From contig JAEXMB010000033.1 of NCBI GenBank assembly GCA_023444705.1, positions 1 through 64,000 of the forward strand: 64,000 bases of DNA, written 5' to 3'. Position 1 is the stretch's first letter. Every line of letters starts with the position of its first letter. The DNA comes from Pseudomonadota bacterium (GTDB taxonomy: Bacteria; Pseudomonadota; Alphaproteobacteria; Micavibrionales; UBA2020). Positions 8,589 to 15,911 of the stretch are shown piece by piece. The position numbers were made by a program, and so were the translations under genes. The notes under the pieces were generated by a model. That model was not told the origin of the DNA, searched no databases, and saw only the letters and a list, made by a program, of their open reading frames with translations.

Positions 8589-9077
8589 TCAGCGCGTTTG
8601 CGCGCCCTGCGTCGTGCGGCTGGCGACGGCGGCACTGGCGCGCGCGTGCGCCGCGACAAGGTCGCTTGGCTGGCGCACAAGGCGGTAGTTCTGCATCGCG
8701 CGCAAAACTTTCTCGCGGTACTTGTGGCCGAATTTCGGCGTGGCGGAGTGATACCACGCAATCCCCTGATAAAGACTACCGGTATCGTTCATCTTTTTAC
8801 GCAGGATCCACGCACCGACGCCGATGTTGATGCAGGCGTCGTCGCGCACCATCTGCTTGGCGCGGCTTTCCGACACGTTCCAGTGACGCGCCAGTTCGGG
8901 CATCCAGATGGTGTTGATCTGCATGGGGCCAAGGTCGTGCGTGCCGTTGGTGTTGGGCACCGCCTGACCGACGCGCCCGCCTTCGACATGCAGGATACCG
9001 AGAATAACGGGGGCAGGCACAGAATAGGTCTGTGCCGCAGCGAAGATACACATGGCAAGGGCCTGCGCGGTAATCAT
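8589..9077 (-). CDS. Lytic transglycosylase of the VirB1/SLT type
   Basis: 162 residues. It carries the SLT fold hallmarks: a first helix ending VPAPVILGILHVEGG with the catalytic Glu at about 32, the GTHDLGPMQINTIW motif at about 45-58, and a DACINIGVGAWILRKK stretch with YHS downstream. It would cut peptidoglycan to let the secretion apparatus through the wall. A separate signal peptide is not evident, because the N-terminal hydrophobic stretch is the first SLT helix, so the export route is unclear. Its start overlaps the DsbC-like stop as ATGA; dotD starts about 200 bases downstream on the same strand. Confidence 0.9.
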   Translation of the reverse strand: MITAQALAMCIFAAAQTYSVPAPVILGILHVEGGRVGQAVPNTNGTHDLGPMQINTIWMPELARHWNVSESRAKQMVRDDACINIGVGAWILRKKMNDTGSLYQGIAWYHSATPKFGHKYREKVLRAMQNYRLVRQPSDLVAAHARASAAVASRTTQGAQTR

Positions 9078-10009
9078 GGCGTGGCCTCCGGTTGCGGTGC
9101 CGGTGTATCTTCGGCAGGTGCCGAGGGCATTTCAGGCGGCAGCAAATCGGCCAGCAATGCCAGCGTGTTTTTCGGACGTCCCACCATCGCGGTCACCACG
9201 CCGTCAGCGGGGCGGCGGTAGATGGTAAAGGGCGGGCCTTGCAGTTTGTTCGTCGTGGCGAAGGCCGTATTGGCGGCGATTTTTTCAAGCGCGCCGGCGG
9301 CGATCTTGTCTTTGCCAAGTGCTGCTTCGTCGCCATTGATATAAGCCTGCCATGCCGCAAAAGGATCGCTGACCGACAAAAGCGCCGCACCGCCGTCGCG
9401 GTTGGCATCCGCAGCACCAAAGGGCACCAGGCGGATCTGCATCTTGCCCGCCTTGACCAGAGGGGCCACGTCCATGAACATCGCCTTGCAGTGGTCGCAG
9501 TTCACGTTCATGAACATGTATATATAAGGCGCATCGTCGTTGCCGACCTTGACCCATGCGGATTTTTCGGTGCCGCTGTAAACCTGTTCGGCCTTGGACA
9601 GCTTGCTGGCATCAGCGCCCGCAATAGCGGATTGATCGCCGCTCAGGCGCTTGCGATAGGCGATCAGCTGCGGGGCCGTCATGTTCTGCCCTTGCTGGTC
9701 GACCATGATGCCCATGACCATCGTGTTTTCAGGCGTGACATAGACAGTCTTGACCGATTTATCGGCACCGATCAGCACGAAACCTTCAAGGCTGCCGCTG
9801 CGGCCCAGATAGTCGACGATGCCGCCGTTGCGCTCGAAATCGGCGAAGGCAGGGAATTTTTGCGCAAGCGCGGACACTTCGGCGCCAGCGTCTTGTTGCG
9901 CGGGGACAGCCGCAGCCGGTGCCGCCTGTTGCGCCTGTGCAGGCATGACCGCAACCAGCGAAAGCATCGCTGCGGGCAAGAGGACGGCATAACGTGGCAA
10001 AGCGGCCAT
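9074..10009 (-). CDS. DsbC/DsbG-like periplasmic thiol-disulfide protein
   Basis: 311 residues from the ATG at 10009, which is followed at once by a signal peptide ending near MPAQAQ; an in-frame start at 10084 would put 25 odd residues before it. A DsbC-type N-terminal domain is followed by a thioredoxin fold with FMNVNCDHCKAMF, active site CDHC. The spacing suits a protein that isomerises or oxidises disulfides. It is coupled to the transglycosylase and lies just upstream of dotDCB. Likely clients are the Cys-rich periplasmic proteins at 1-3010, which is inference. The C-terminal tail is Pro-rich. Confidence 0.85.
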   Translation of the reverse strand: MAALPRYAVLLPAAMLSLVAVMPAQAQQAAPAAAVPAQQDAGAEVSALAQKFPAFADFERNGGIVDYLGRSGSLEGFVLIGADKSVKTVYVTPENTMVMGIMVDQQGQNMTAPQLIAYRKRLSGDQSAIAGADASKLSKAEQVYSGTEKSAWVKVGNDDAPYIYMFMNVNCDHCKAMFMDVAPLVKAGKMQIRLVPFGAADANRDGGAALLSVSDPFAAWQAYINGDEAALGKDKIAAGALEKIAANTAFATTNKLQGPPFTIYRRPADGVVTAMVGRPKNTLALLADLLPPEMPSAPAEDTPAPQPEATP

Positions 10010-10247
10010 TGGCTGAAAAAGTTCCCCCGGAAAACAGCGCCCTGCACGGGCGCGGTGACACCTCACCATAGCGAAGGCGCGCATAAGAATCCAAGCTTGA
10101 TTGCAAGATTGCCGCCCTGCACCGCGCCGCGCGCCTACCCTACATATCTTAACACAGCTTGGATAACACTTTGGATAAATTCATTAACACGCGCATAAGT
10201 ACACGCGGGGACATGCATTTTTATTCATGATAACAACACGATAAAGA

Positions 10248-10787
10248 TCACGGGGCCGGCGGCGGCGATTTTTTGTCGCCAGGTGCCGGTCCGTCGCTGG
10301 CGGGCTTTTCGATGCGCTCGGGCGCGCTGACCATATTGAATCGGGGCGCGATCAAGGTGCGGGTTTCGCTCAAGCCTTCCTCCTGCTGGCGCAGACGGTC
10401 GCGCGCGCTGGCGATATCGGGCATTTCCTCCATCACGCGCAGGCGGCATTTGCGCAGCATCTCGATATAAGCTTCGTGGCGGTAGGGAATAAGCTGGTCG
10501 TCGATCTTGTCGTCAAACAACGTGCGCCCCTTGGTATTGGCGACGAAAAGATCGTCTACATGGGGCAAAACATGCGTCAGCCAGTCGTATTTCTGGTCCT
10601 GAATGGCGCGCTTGATGCCTGCGTGCAATAACGGCAGGCCGTCGCCGTTGCGCGCATGGACATCAGCACCCTTGGCGATGGTCATGTCAAAAAGCTTTTT
10701 GTCGCCGTTCTGCACGGCGGCAAACATCTCGCCGGTCATCAGGGCGATTTGCTTTTTCAGGCCTTCTTCGGTGACGGGGCGGTCCAT
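10248..10787 (-). CDS. Small ankyrin-like protein
   Basis: 179 residues, no signal peptide. Residues about 18-55 look like one ankyrin unit (MFAAVQNGDKKLFDMTIAKG, ADVHARNGDGLPLLHA), followed by weaker helical pairs and a charged C-terminal half ending in DKKSPPPAP. It lies upstream of the DsbC-like gene on the same strand with a gap of about 240 bases, so it may have its own promoter. It could be a secretion substrate or a regulatory scaffold. The repeat call is from pattern only. Confidence 0.7.
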   Translation of the reverse strand: MDRPVTEEGLKKQIALMTGEMFAAVQNGDKKLFDMTIAKGADVHARNGDGLPLLHAGIKRAIQDQKYDWLTHVLPHVDDLFVANTKGRTLFDDKIDDQLIPYRHEAYIEMLRKCRLRVMEEMPDIASARDRLRQQEEGLSETRTLIAPRFNMVSAPERIEKPASDGPAPGDKKSPPPAP

Positions 10788-11064
10788 AGGGCGTTATCGG
10801 GATTCTATATGCTGTTAATATGCCATAATACATAACAGGTCAGCGTGCAGGAGTCGACCTTCTTTTCGCGCCTAGATGATGCGCCGCAACAGCGCGGCGC
10901 AATAAAATATCATTGAAAAATCAGGAAAATTTAACCTGCAGAGGGCTCTTTTCCCCTTGCCAGCCGATGTAGCGGCGTATAAGTTTCTTTCCGTATCTAA
11001 ACCCGAGTCTTTTTATTTATGTCGCAGGCGCGGCGATCAGCACGCGCAGGCCGGAGTAACGACC

Positions 11065-11697
11065 ATGAAGGTATCGCAGATTTTCAAAGCCAGTGCTGCA
11101 GCCGTTGCCATCGGCGGTGCCGGGTATGGCGGCTATGTCGCCGCCGATCATGCGCACCAGTATCTGGCGAAAACCCCGATGCCCGCGCTGAGCGCAAGCG
11201 CGCGTGACCGCGCCAAGGACTACAGCCTGCGCTTTACCACCGTGCTGGCGCAGCAACAACTGCTCGACAACACCACGGACGAGGAAGAAGCCGGCAACAC
11301 CCTGTTTGAAGCCAAGCGCGAACTGGCGACCGATGCCGTGCTGGACAGCACGCTGAGCGAAGCCGACCTGTCGCGTCTGGCGCGCGACTTCAACGCCATC
11401 AGCGAAGACGACGCCGTGCGCTTTCGCTCCTACGCCTACGACCCGCAAACCATCGCGCGCCGCAACGAATGCCTGCGCGTCACCCCCGCCACCAACGACA
11501 AGCACGGAGCCGACCGCTTTGCCTACGCGCAGCGTGTTGAAACCTGCATGATCGAAATGACCGACCAGACTCCGGCGACCAATACCATTGCCGCGCGCAT
11601 AGGCGGCATGATGGGCGGCGGCATGGCTTTCACCTTCCTGCTGGGCTTTTCCGCGCGCCGCCGCATTCACGGCGCCAAGGCACCCAAGGCCGGTTAA
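11065..11697 (+). CDS. Hypothetical protein with N- and C-terminal membrane segments
   Basis: 210 residues from the ATG at 11065, which has GGAG eight bases upstream; the frame is open further upstream without a good ribosome site. An Ala/Gly-rich hydrophobic segment lies at about 8-30 and a second one (GGMMGGGMAFTFLLGF) near the C-terminus, followed by a basic tail. The middle is helical and charged, with two cysteines. The topology suggests a periplasmic or cytoplasmic loop between two anchors. No family recognised. Divergent from the ankyrin-like gene at 10248-10787. Confidence 0.7.
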   Translation: MKVSQIFKASAAAVAIGGAGYGGYVAADHAHQYLAKTPMPALSASARDRAKDYSLRFTTVLAQQQLLDNTTDEEEAGNTLFEAKRELATDAVLDSTLSEADLSRLARDFNAISEDDAVRFRSYAYDPQTIARRNECLRVTPATNDKHGADRFAYAQRVETCMIEMTDQTPATNTIAARIGGMMGGGMAFTFLLGFSARRRIHGAKAPKAG

Positions 11698-11756
11698 GCG
11701 CGCCTTCATTGCGTGTTTGACATCATCACACTCTTCGCAAAGGATCCCGCGCCAAG

Positions 11757-12278
11757 ATGCTGAAATCATCTGTCTCGCTGCTGCCTGTTCTGTTCGCCGC
11801 CTTTTCGGGCGCGCTGGTTACCGTGCAGGCGGGCTATAACGCCCAGCTGGGCAAGATGCTGGGCCATCCGCTGTGGGCGACGCTGGCGTCCTTTGTCATC
11901 GGGCTGGTCGGCATCGTCGCCATCATGGGCGCGCTGCGCGTACCCGCCCCTGTGCTGGGCGGCCTGACGGGCGCGCCGTGGTATCTGTGGCTGGGCGGCT
12001 TTTTCGGCGCCATCTACGTCACCGCCGCGATTATGTACGCGCCGCAGCTGGGCGCTGCGGTCTTTATGGCCGCCGTGGTCGTCGGGCAAATGCTGGCGTC
12101 GCTGTTGCTGGACCATTACGGGCTTGCAGGATTCAGTGAACGTCCTGTATCACTGATGCGCCTGCTTGGCGCGGCGTTGCTGGTTGTAGGCTTGCTGTTG
12201 CTGCAGGCGCCCGCCAAAAAGGCATCGGGTGCCGCAGCGCCCGTTGTGCCCGCCCAGCAAGAGAACCCATTGCCGTGA
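11757..12278 (+). CDS. DMT-superfamily transporter of the DUF606/YdcZ type
   Basis: 173 residues with five predicted membrane helices, the usual size for the short DUF606 family. It shows family features: an N-terminal segment with GALVTVQAGYNAQLG, then HPLWATLASFVIGL, PWYLWLGGFFGAIYV and a C-terminal GAALLVVGLLLL helix. The substrate is unknown; related proteins are proposed small-molecule exporters. Its stop overlaps the next gene's GTG start, so the two are coupled. Confidence 0.88.
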   Translation: MLKSSVSLLPVLFAAFSGALVTVQAGYNAQLGKMLGHPLWATLASFVIGLVGIVAIMGALRVPAPVLGGLTGAPWYLWLGGFFGAIYVTAAIMYAPQLGAAVFMAAVVVGQMLASLLLDHYGLAGFSERPVSLMRLLGAALLVVGLLLLQAPAKKASGAAAPVVPAQQENPLP

Positions 12279-12838
12279 ACGAACCCCAAACTCCCCGTCA
12301 AAGCGCACCCGCAGGACTGATCCAGATCGAGATGGTCGAAACGCTGTCGCCCGCCGATCTCAACGATCTCTGCGACGCAACCGATGCTGCCGTAGAAAGC
12401 GGCGGCGGCTTTGGCTGGATCACGCCGCCCGCGCGCGAAGTGATGGAGCGTTACTGGAAGGGTGTGATGGTCGTGCCCGAACGCCACCTGATCCTCGCAC
12501 GCCGCGACGAAGTAGTCTGCGGTGCCGTGCAGCTGGTCGAACCCAGCCGCCATAACGAAGCGCAATCGTTTTGCGCCAATATCCTTGCCTGCTTCACAGC
12601 GCCGTGGGCGCGCGGACAGGGTGCGGGGCGCAAACTGGTCGAAACGGCAGAGAAGCTTGCGCTTGAAATGGGCTACAAGGTCGTGCAGGTCGACGTGCGC
12701 GAAACACAGCAGCACGCGATTACGCTGTTTGAAAAAACCGGCTATGTGCGCTGGGGCGTGAACCCGGCCTATGCTTTCGTGCAGGGCCAGATGATCCGCG
12801 GCTTTTATTACACCAAGACGCTGGCAGCCGTCGGCTGA
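12275..12838 (+). CDS. GNAT-family N-acetyltransferase
   Basis: 187 residues with a GTG start overlapping the transporter stop (GTGA). The acetyl-CoA binding loop is seen as ARGQGAGRKLVETAE at about 112-126, then a helix-strand GYKVVQVDVRETQQHAITLFEKTGY, the standard GNAT motifs A and B. The acceptor substrate cannot be told. Pairing with a DMT-type exporter suggests modification and export of a small amine or toxic compound, which is inference. Confidence 0.88.
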   Translation: MNEPQTPRQSAPAGLIQIEMVETLSPADLNDLCDATDAAVESGGGFGWITPPAREVMERYWKGVMVVPERHLILARRDEVVCGAVQLVEPSRHNEAQSFCANILACFTAPWARGQGAGRKLVETAEKLALEMGYKVVQVDVRETQQHAITLFEKTGYVRWGVNPAYAFVQGQMIRGFYYTKTLAAVG

Positions 12839-12857
12839 TTATTTTCTTTGCTGTTTA

Positions 12858-13487
12858 TCAGGGCTTGGGCGGCGCTTTGGGCGCGGCAGTCTTTGGCGTG
12901 GCCTGATCGTCATTGGCGCGCTTGCGGCCAAAAATGTTGCTGAGGCTGATCGACGCAGCTTTGCGTTCAGGCTGTGGCGCGGATGTAGGCGCAGGCGCTG
13001 CCGGTGCAGCGTTGCCAGCCTTTGCCGCACGTACGGCATCGCGGCGCGCACGCCATGCGCTGGCGATTTCTTCCATCTTGTAAGCGGCGTAGCGCTTGCC
13101 GATTTCTTCCTTGAGGACGGGCAGCGTTTCTCCCTGCGCGCGTGCCCATATTTTTTTACCGCGCCATGCGGCAAAACCGCACCCTGCGGCCAGCACGCCA
13201 ATAAGGCCGGCACCGCTGGCCAGCGTCAGTGCGCCGCCAACAGCAAGCGCAATCCCGCCGCCTGCGGACAGCAGCACACCGCCAATCGCCGCCGCTGCCG
13301 CAACACCCGCAGCGCGCACATCGCGTTTGAAGGGGGCCACGGTTTTATACATGTCCTTGAGCGTTGCGATGATCCAGGTATCAGGCGGCAGCAACGCTGA
13401 ATCCGACGCGATGAAGGGCATGACCTTGCGTGCAAGGCGGCGCGAGGGATCAAGCTTGGCTGGCGTTTGCGTCGGCTGGGTCATCAC
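12858..13487 (-). CDS. Gly/Ala-rich hydrophobic-hairpin membrane protein
   Basis: 209 residues. A soluble N-terminal part is followed by a long Gly/Ala hydrophobic region (about 60-110, enough for two membrane helices), then a basic helix (RGKKIWARAQ) and a charged, Ala/Pro-rich tail. The same layout recurs in the genes at 13496-14458 and 18733-19554, so this is one of three related local proteins. Start is one of two consecutive ATG codons. Transcribed after the 320-residue homologue with a 9-base gap. No named family; a membrane-active substrate or structural membrane protein is possible. Confidence 0.72.
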   Translation of the reverse strand: MMTQPTQTPAKLDPSRRLARKVMPFIASDSALLPPDTWIIATLKDMYKTVAPFKRDVRAAGVAAAAAIGGVLLSAGGGIALAVGGALTLASGAGLIGVLAAGCGFAAWRGKKIWARAQGETLPVLKEEIGKRYAAYKMEEIASAWRARRDAVRAAKAGNAAPAAPAPTSAPQPERKAASISLSNIFGRKRANDDQATPKTAAPKAPPKP

Positions 13488-13495
13488 ATCAATCC

Positions 13496-14458
13496 TTATT
13501 TCTTTTTATTGTCGGGCGCGCACGCTTTGGGCGCGGCGCGATGATCGCTCGGGTTATCGTTGGCGCTGTCGCTGTCGGGTTTTGCGCCCTGCGCGAAATC
13601 CGCGCGCGCGCTAAGCTGGCTGACAGGCGCTTTGCCCGTTTGCGCGGGCGGTGCCATCTCGCGGTTGGCAACCATCGCGGCGGCGGCTTTTTCCGCACGC
13701 GACACACGGTGCCAGCGGATCAGCGATTTGCTGCCGAAGTAAAGCCCGGCACATCCGCTGACGACACCCGCAACGGCCCACAGCGCAACGAAAGACACGG
13801 CACTGCCGATCGCAACGACAGGCAGAACGGCCAGTTGCGCCGCCAGCACCCACGCACTCATGCCGGTGGTCAGCGCCGCACCGCTCAGTGCCGTGGTGCC
13901 AAGCATCCATTTTTTCTGTTCGCGGATGAAGCGTTCGGTCACTTGCCAGATGCGTGTCTGCCCGACGGCCTTGACGGCCTTAAGCTCTGCAATCTTGTTG
14001 ACGGTGCGATAGAACGGGCGGTCCGATGCCGCGGGTACGGGCGGCGGCGGTACGGACGGATCGGCCGTCTCGCCGTTCTTCATTGAATCATAAGCGGCGC
14101 GCATGCGGCCCAGAATAAAACGTGTGCCGGCAATGATGCCCACGGTTGCAACGCCCGCCACCACGGCAACGCCGGTGATCATCGTCGCCGCCAGCATGAA
14201 AGGCAGCGTCATCGCATAGGCGCAGGCACCGGCCACCGTCAGCGCCGTCATGGCGGCACCCGAGCGCACCGCCATCATGTGCAGCCAGAAGGTATGGTCG
14301 CGGCTCAGCTCGTTCATGAAGGTATAGATCGTATTGAAGGCGCGCTTGGGCGAACGCAGCGAGGCCAGCAGCGATTTCAGCCAGCGGCGTTGCACGGCAG
14401 AATCGCCCGCAGCGGCTGGGGTCTGGTTTTCCGTTTGTGTTTCAGGCGTTTGCGTCAT
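13496..14458 (-). CDS. Membrane protein with two hydrophobic hairpins
   Basis: 320 residues. A first hydrophobic pair lies at about 65-115 (including ALTVAGACAYAMTLPFMLAATMITGVAVV split by short turns) and a second at about 185-235. Each is followed by a basic segment, and the C-terminus is charged with a KKK end. The design matches the neighbours at 12858 and 18733. The linker between the pairs contains a Pro run (VPPPPVPAA). It is divergent from the 14715 gene across a 256-base A+T-rich gap. Function unknown. Confidence 0.72.
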   Translation of the reverse strand: MTQTPETQTENQTPAAAGDSAVQRRWLKSLLASLRSPKRAFNTIYTFMNELSRDHTFWLHMMAVRSGAAMTALTVAGACAYAMTLPFMLAATMITGVAVVAGVATVGIIAGTRFILGRMRAAYDSMKNGETADPSVPPPPVPAASDRPFYRTVNKIAELKAVKAVGQTRIWQVTERFIREQKKWMLGTTALSGAALTTGMSAWVLAAQLAVLPVVAIGSAVSFVALWAVAGVVSGCAGLYFGSKSLIRWHRVSRAEKAAAAMVANREMAPPAQTGKAPVSQLSARADFAQGAKPDSDSANDNPSDHRAAPKACAPDNKKK

Positions 14459-14678
14459 TGAAAGGACATCGCTTGAATCTGGTGGGCGTTAAGACACAAC
14501 TGGCGGACGTTTTTACTGTCGCAGAATATCAAAACAAATCAATGGTGTGTTGCGAAAAGGCGTTATCCGCCGGGGGTGTTAACATATTGTTCATGATATT
14601 TGCATAAAGTACATAGTGTGGAAAGCAAAAAACATGGGGCTACATAAGGTTTTTTGCCGGACCACACGGGAATATCCC

Positions 14679-14694
14679 AAGGGGCAAGCCCCTT
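14679..14694 (+). promoter_or_regulatory. Hairpin just upstream of a strong ribosome site
   Basis: AAGGGG-CAAG-CCCCTT forms a compact stem-loop ending six bases before the AGGAGAAGG ribosome site of the 88-residue protein at 14715. It could stabilise the mRNA 5' end or modulate translation. Upstream is a 220-base A+T-rich divergent promoter region in which no other element was recognised. Confidence 0.35.
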
Positions 14695-14714
14695 TATAAG
14701 AGGAGAAGGCAACG

Positions 14715-14981
14715 ATGGAAAACGTGGTGGGTTTAAAATATACGGGCACGGGGTTCTTTGACCTCAGCGCCAATAACGGCCTCGGCGAATACAAAGGCTA
14801 CTTTGTGGTGATGCGCCCCGGCCAGGAAAACGAGGCACAGGACAAGTTGCGCGCCTTTAGCTCGGCAGGTGCCAAAAACGCCATGCGCGTGCGCGACGGC
14901 GTCATCGCCCTGACGCGCAAACAGGCGGAAGAGCGTATCGCAGCCATCCGCCGCAAGCTCAGCGAAATCGAAGGGAACTGA
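14715..14981 (+). CDS. Hypothetical 88-residue soluble protein
   Basis: No signal peptide or membrane helix. The N-terminal half looks like a small beta domain (VVGLKYTGTGFFDLS, then EYKGYFVVMRPGQ), and the C-terminal half is a charged helix (QAEERIAAIRRKLSEIE). A very strong ribosome site (AGGAGAAGG) lies six bases upstream, which suggests high expression. It is followed two bases later by a 57-residue gene and then by a strong terminator, so the pair forms a short two-gene unit. Family not recognised. Confidence 0.75.
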   Translation: MENVVGLKYTGTGFFDLSANNGLGEYKGYFVVMRPGQENEAQDKLRAFSSAGAKNAMRVRDGVIALTRKQAEERIAAIRRKLSEIEGN

Positions 14982-14983
14982 CC

Positions 14984-15157
14984 ATGTCCAAGCAAACTGT
15001 TATCGACACCCTGCAAACATCCATCGACGGCTTGCAAGCCTTTGCACTGGATGCCGCCAACCCCGCAATCGTGGGCCCGGCGCGTGACGCGGCGCTTGCC
15101 AAGCAGGCAGGCGTTGACCACGTGGCCAACCGCGCGGTACACGTCAAGCTCGGCTAA
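14984..15157 (+). CDS. Hypothetical 57-residue protein
   Basis: A short frame that begins two bases after the preceding stop and ends 13 bases before a strong terminator. The product begins SKQTVIDTLQTSIDGLQAF, is Ala-rich and helical, and ends AVHVKLG. The upstream AAGGGAAC can serve as its ribosome site. It has no membrane segment. Tight packing and codon use like its neighbours support a real gene; the function is unknown. Confidence 0.65.
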   Translation: MSKQTVIDTLQTSIDGLQAFALDAANPAIVGPARDAALAKQAGVDHVANRAVHVKLG

Positions 15158-15170
15158 AACAGCCTCTATC

Positions 15171-15220
15171 AACAACAAAAAGTCCCTGCAGGTCCATCGC
15201 TGCAGGGACTTTTTGTTGTT
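15171..15220 (+). terminator. Strong rho-independent terminator
   Basis: A perfect 21-bp inverted repeat (arms 15171-15191 and 15200-15220) around an 8-base loop. The core is AGTCCCTGCAG / CTGCAGGGACT, flanked by A-run and T-run, so it can work in both directions. It closes the 14715-15157 unit. Confidence 0.92.
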
Positions 15221-15275
15221 GATGCGCCTTGCGCGCGGCGGCTAGAATCATCATGCATTTCAAGGGAGCGCTGCC

Positions 15276-15635
15276 ATGACCTATGACACCAGCAATATCT
15301 TTGCCCGCATCCTGCGCGGTGAAATTCCGTGCAAGAAAATCCACGAAAGCGCGCATAGCCTTGCGTTTCACGACATCGCGCCACAAGCCCCCGTGCATGT
15401 GCTGGTCATTCCTAAAGGTGCCTATAGCGACATGAGCGATTTTGCCGCCAATGCCAGCGCCGAAGAAAAGGCGGATTACTTTGCTGCCATCGGCGCAGTG
15501 GCCGAGATGACCGGCCTGAAAGATGAGGGCTATCGCCTCATCAGCAATTGCGGCAGCAACGGCGGGCAGGAAGTGCCCCACCTGCACGTCCATCTGGTGG
15601 GCGGCAAGAAACTCGGCAAGATGCTCGCGGGCTGA
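15276..15635 (+). CDS. HIT-family (HINT-like) nucleotide-binding protein
   Basis: 119 residues, the usual length for bacterial Hint. The N-terminal NIFARILRGEIPCKKIHE and the C-terminal histidine triad PHLHVHLVGG (about 101-110) are diagnostic. Such proteins hydrolyse AMP-N-linked purine nucleoside phosphoramidates. It stands alone, with its own GGGAG-type ribosome site, between two strong transcription units, and is an ordinary housekeeping gene. Confidence 0.95.
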   Translation: MTYDTSNIFARILRGEIPCKKIHESAHSLAFHDIAPQAPVHVLVIPKGAYSDMSDFAANASAEEKADYFAAIGAVAEMTGLKDEGYRLISNCGSNGGQEVPHLHVHLVGGKKLGKMLAG

Positions 15636-15911
15636 GCGCGACTCGCCCGCCGCCCCCCGCTTTCCCATACATGAATGCCGCATTGCGGCAAAAGGCGCTT
15701 TGGACGAAAAAACCCATTTTTTGTAATATTGTTTTAATATTTCAATCTGAACGGCCTTAAAATTGCCAAAGTATTAATTTTTCGGTAATTTTATCTTGTC
15801 GAGAATCCTGATCGCCTGTACCTTACGTAAACGATCTGACATCCAAATAACAAAAAAGGCTCCGGCCGTTTCTGGCGGTTGAGAGGCTTGTTTTCAGGAG
15901 GCCACTTTCCC

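Noticed and set aside
10957..11064. N-terminal extension of the 11065 gene
   Set aside because: No ribosome site for the upstream start, while ATG 11065 has GGAG at good spacing and begins a hydrophobic N-terminus.
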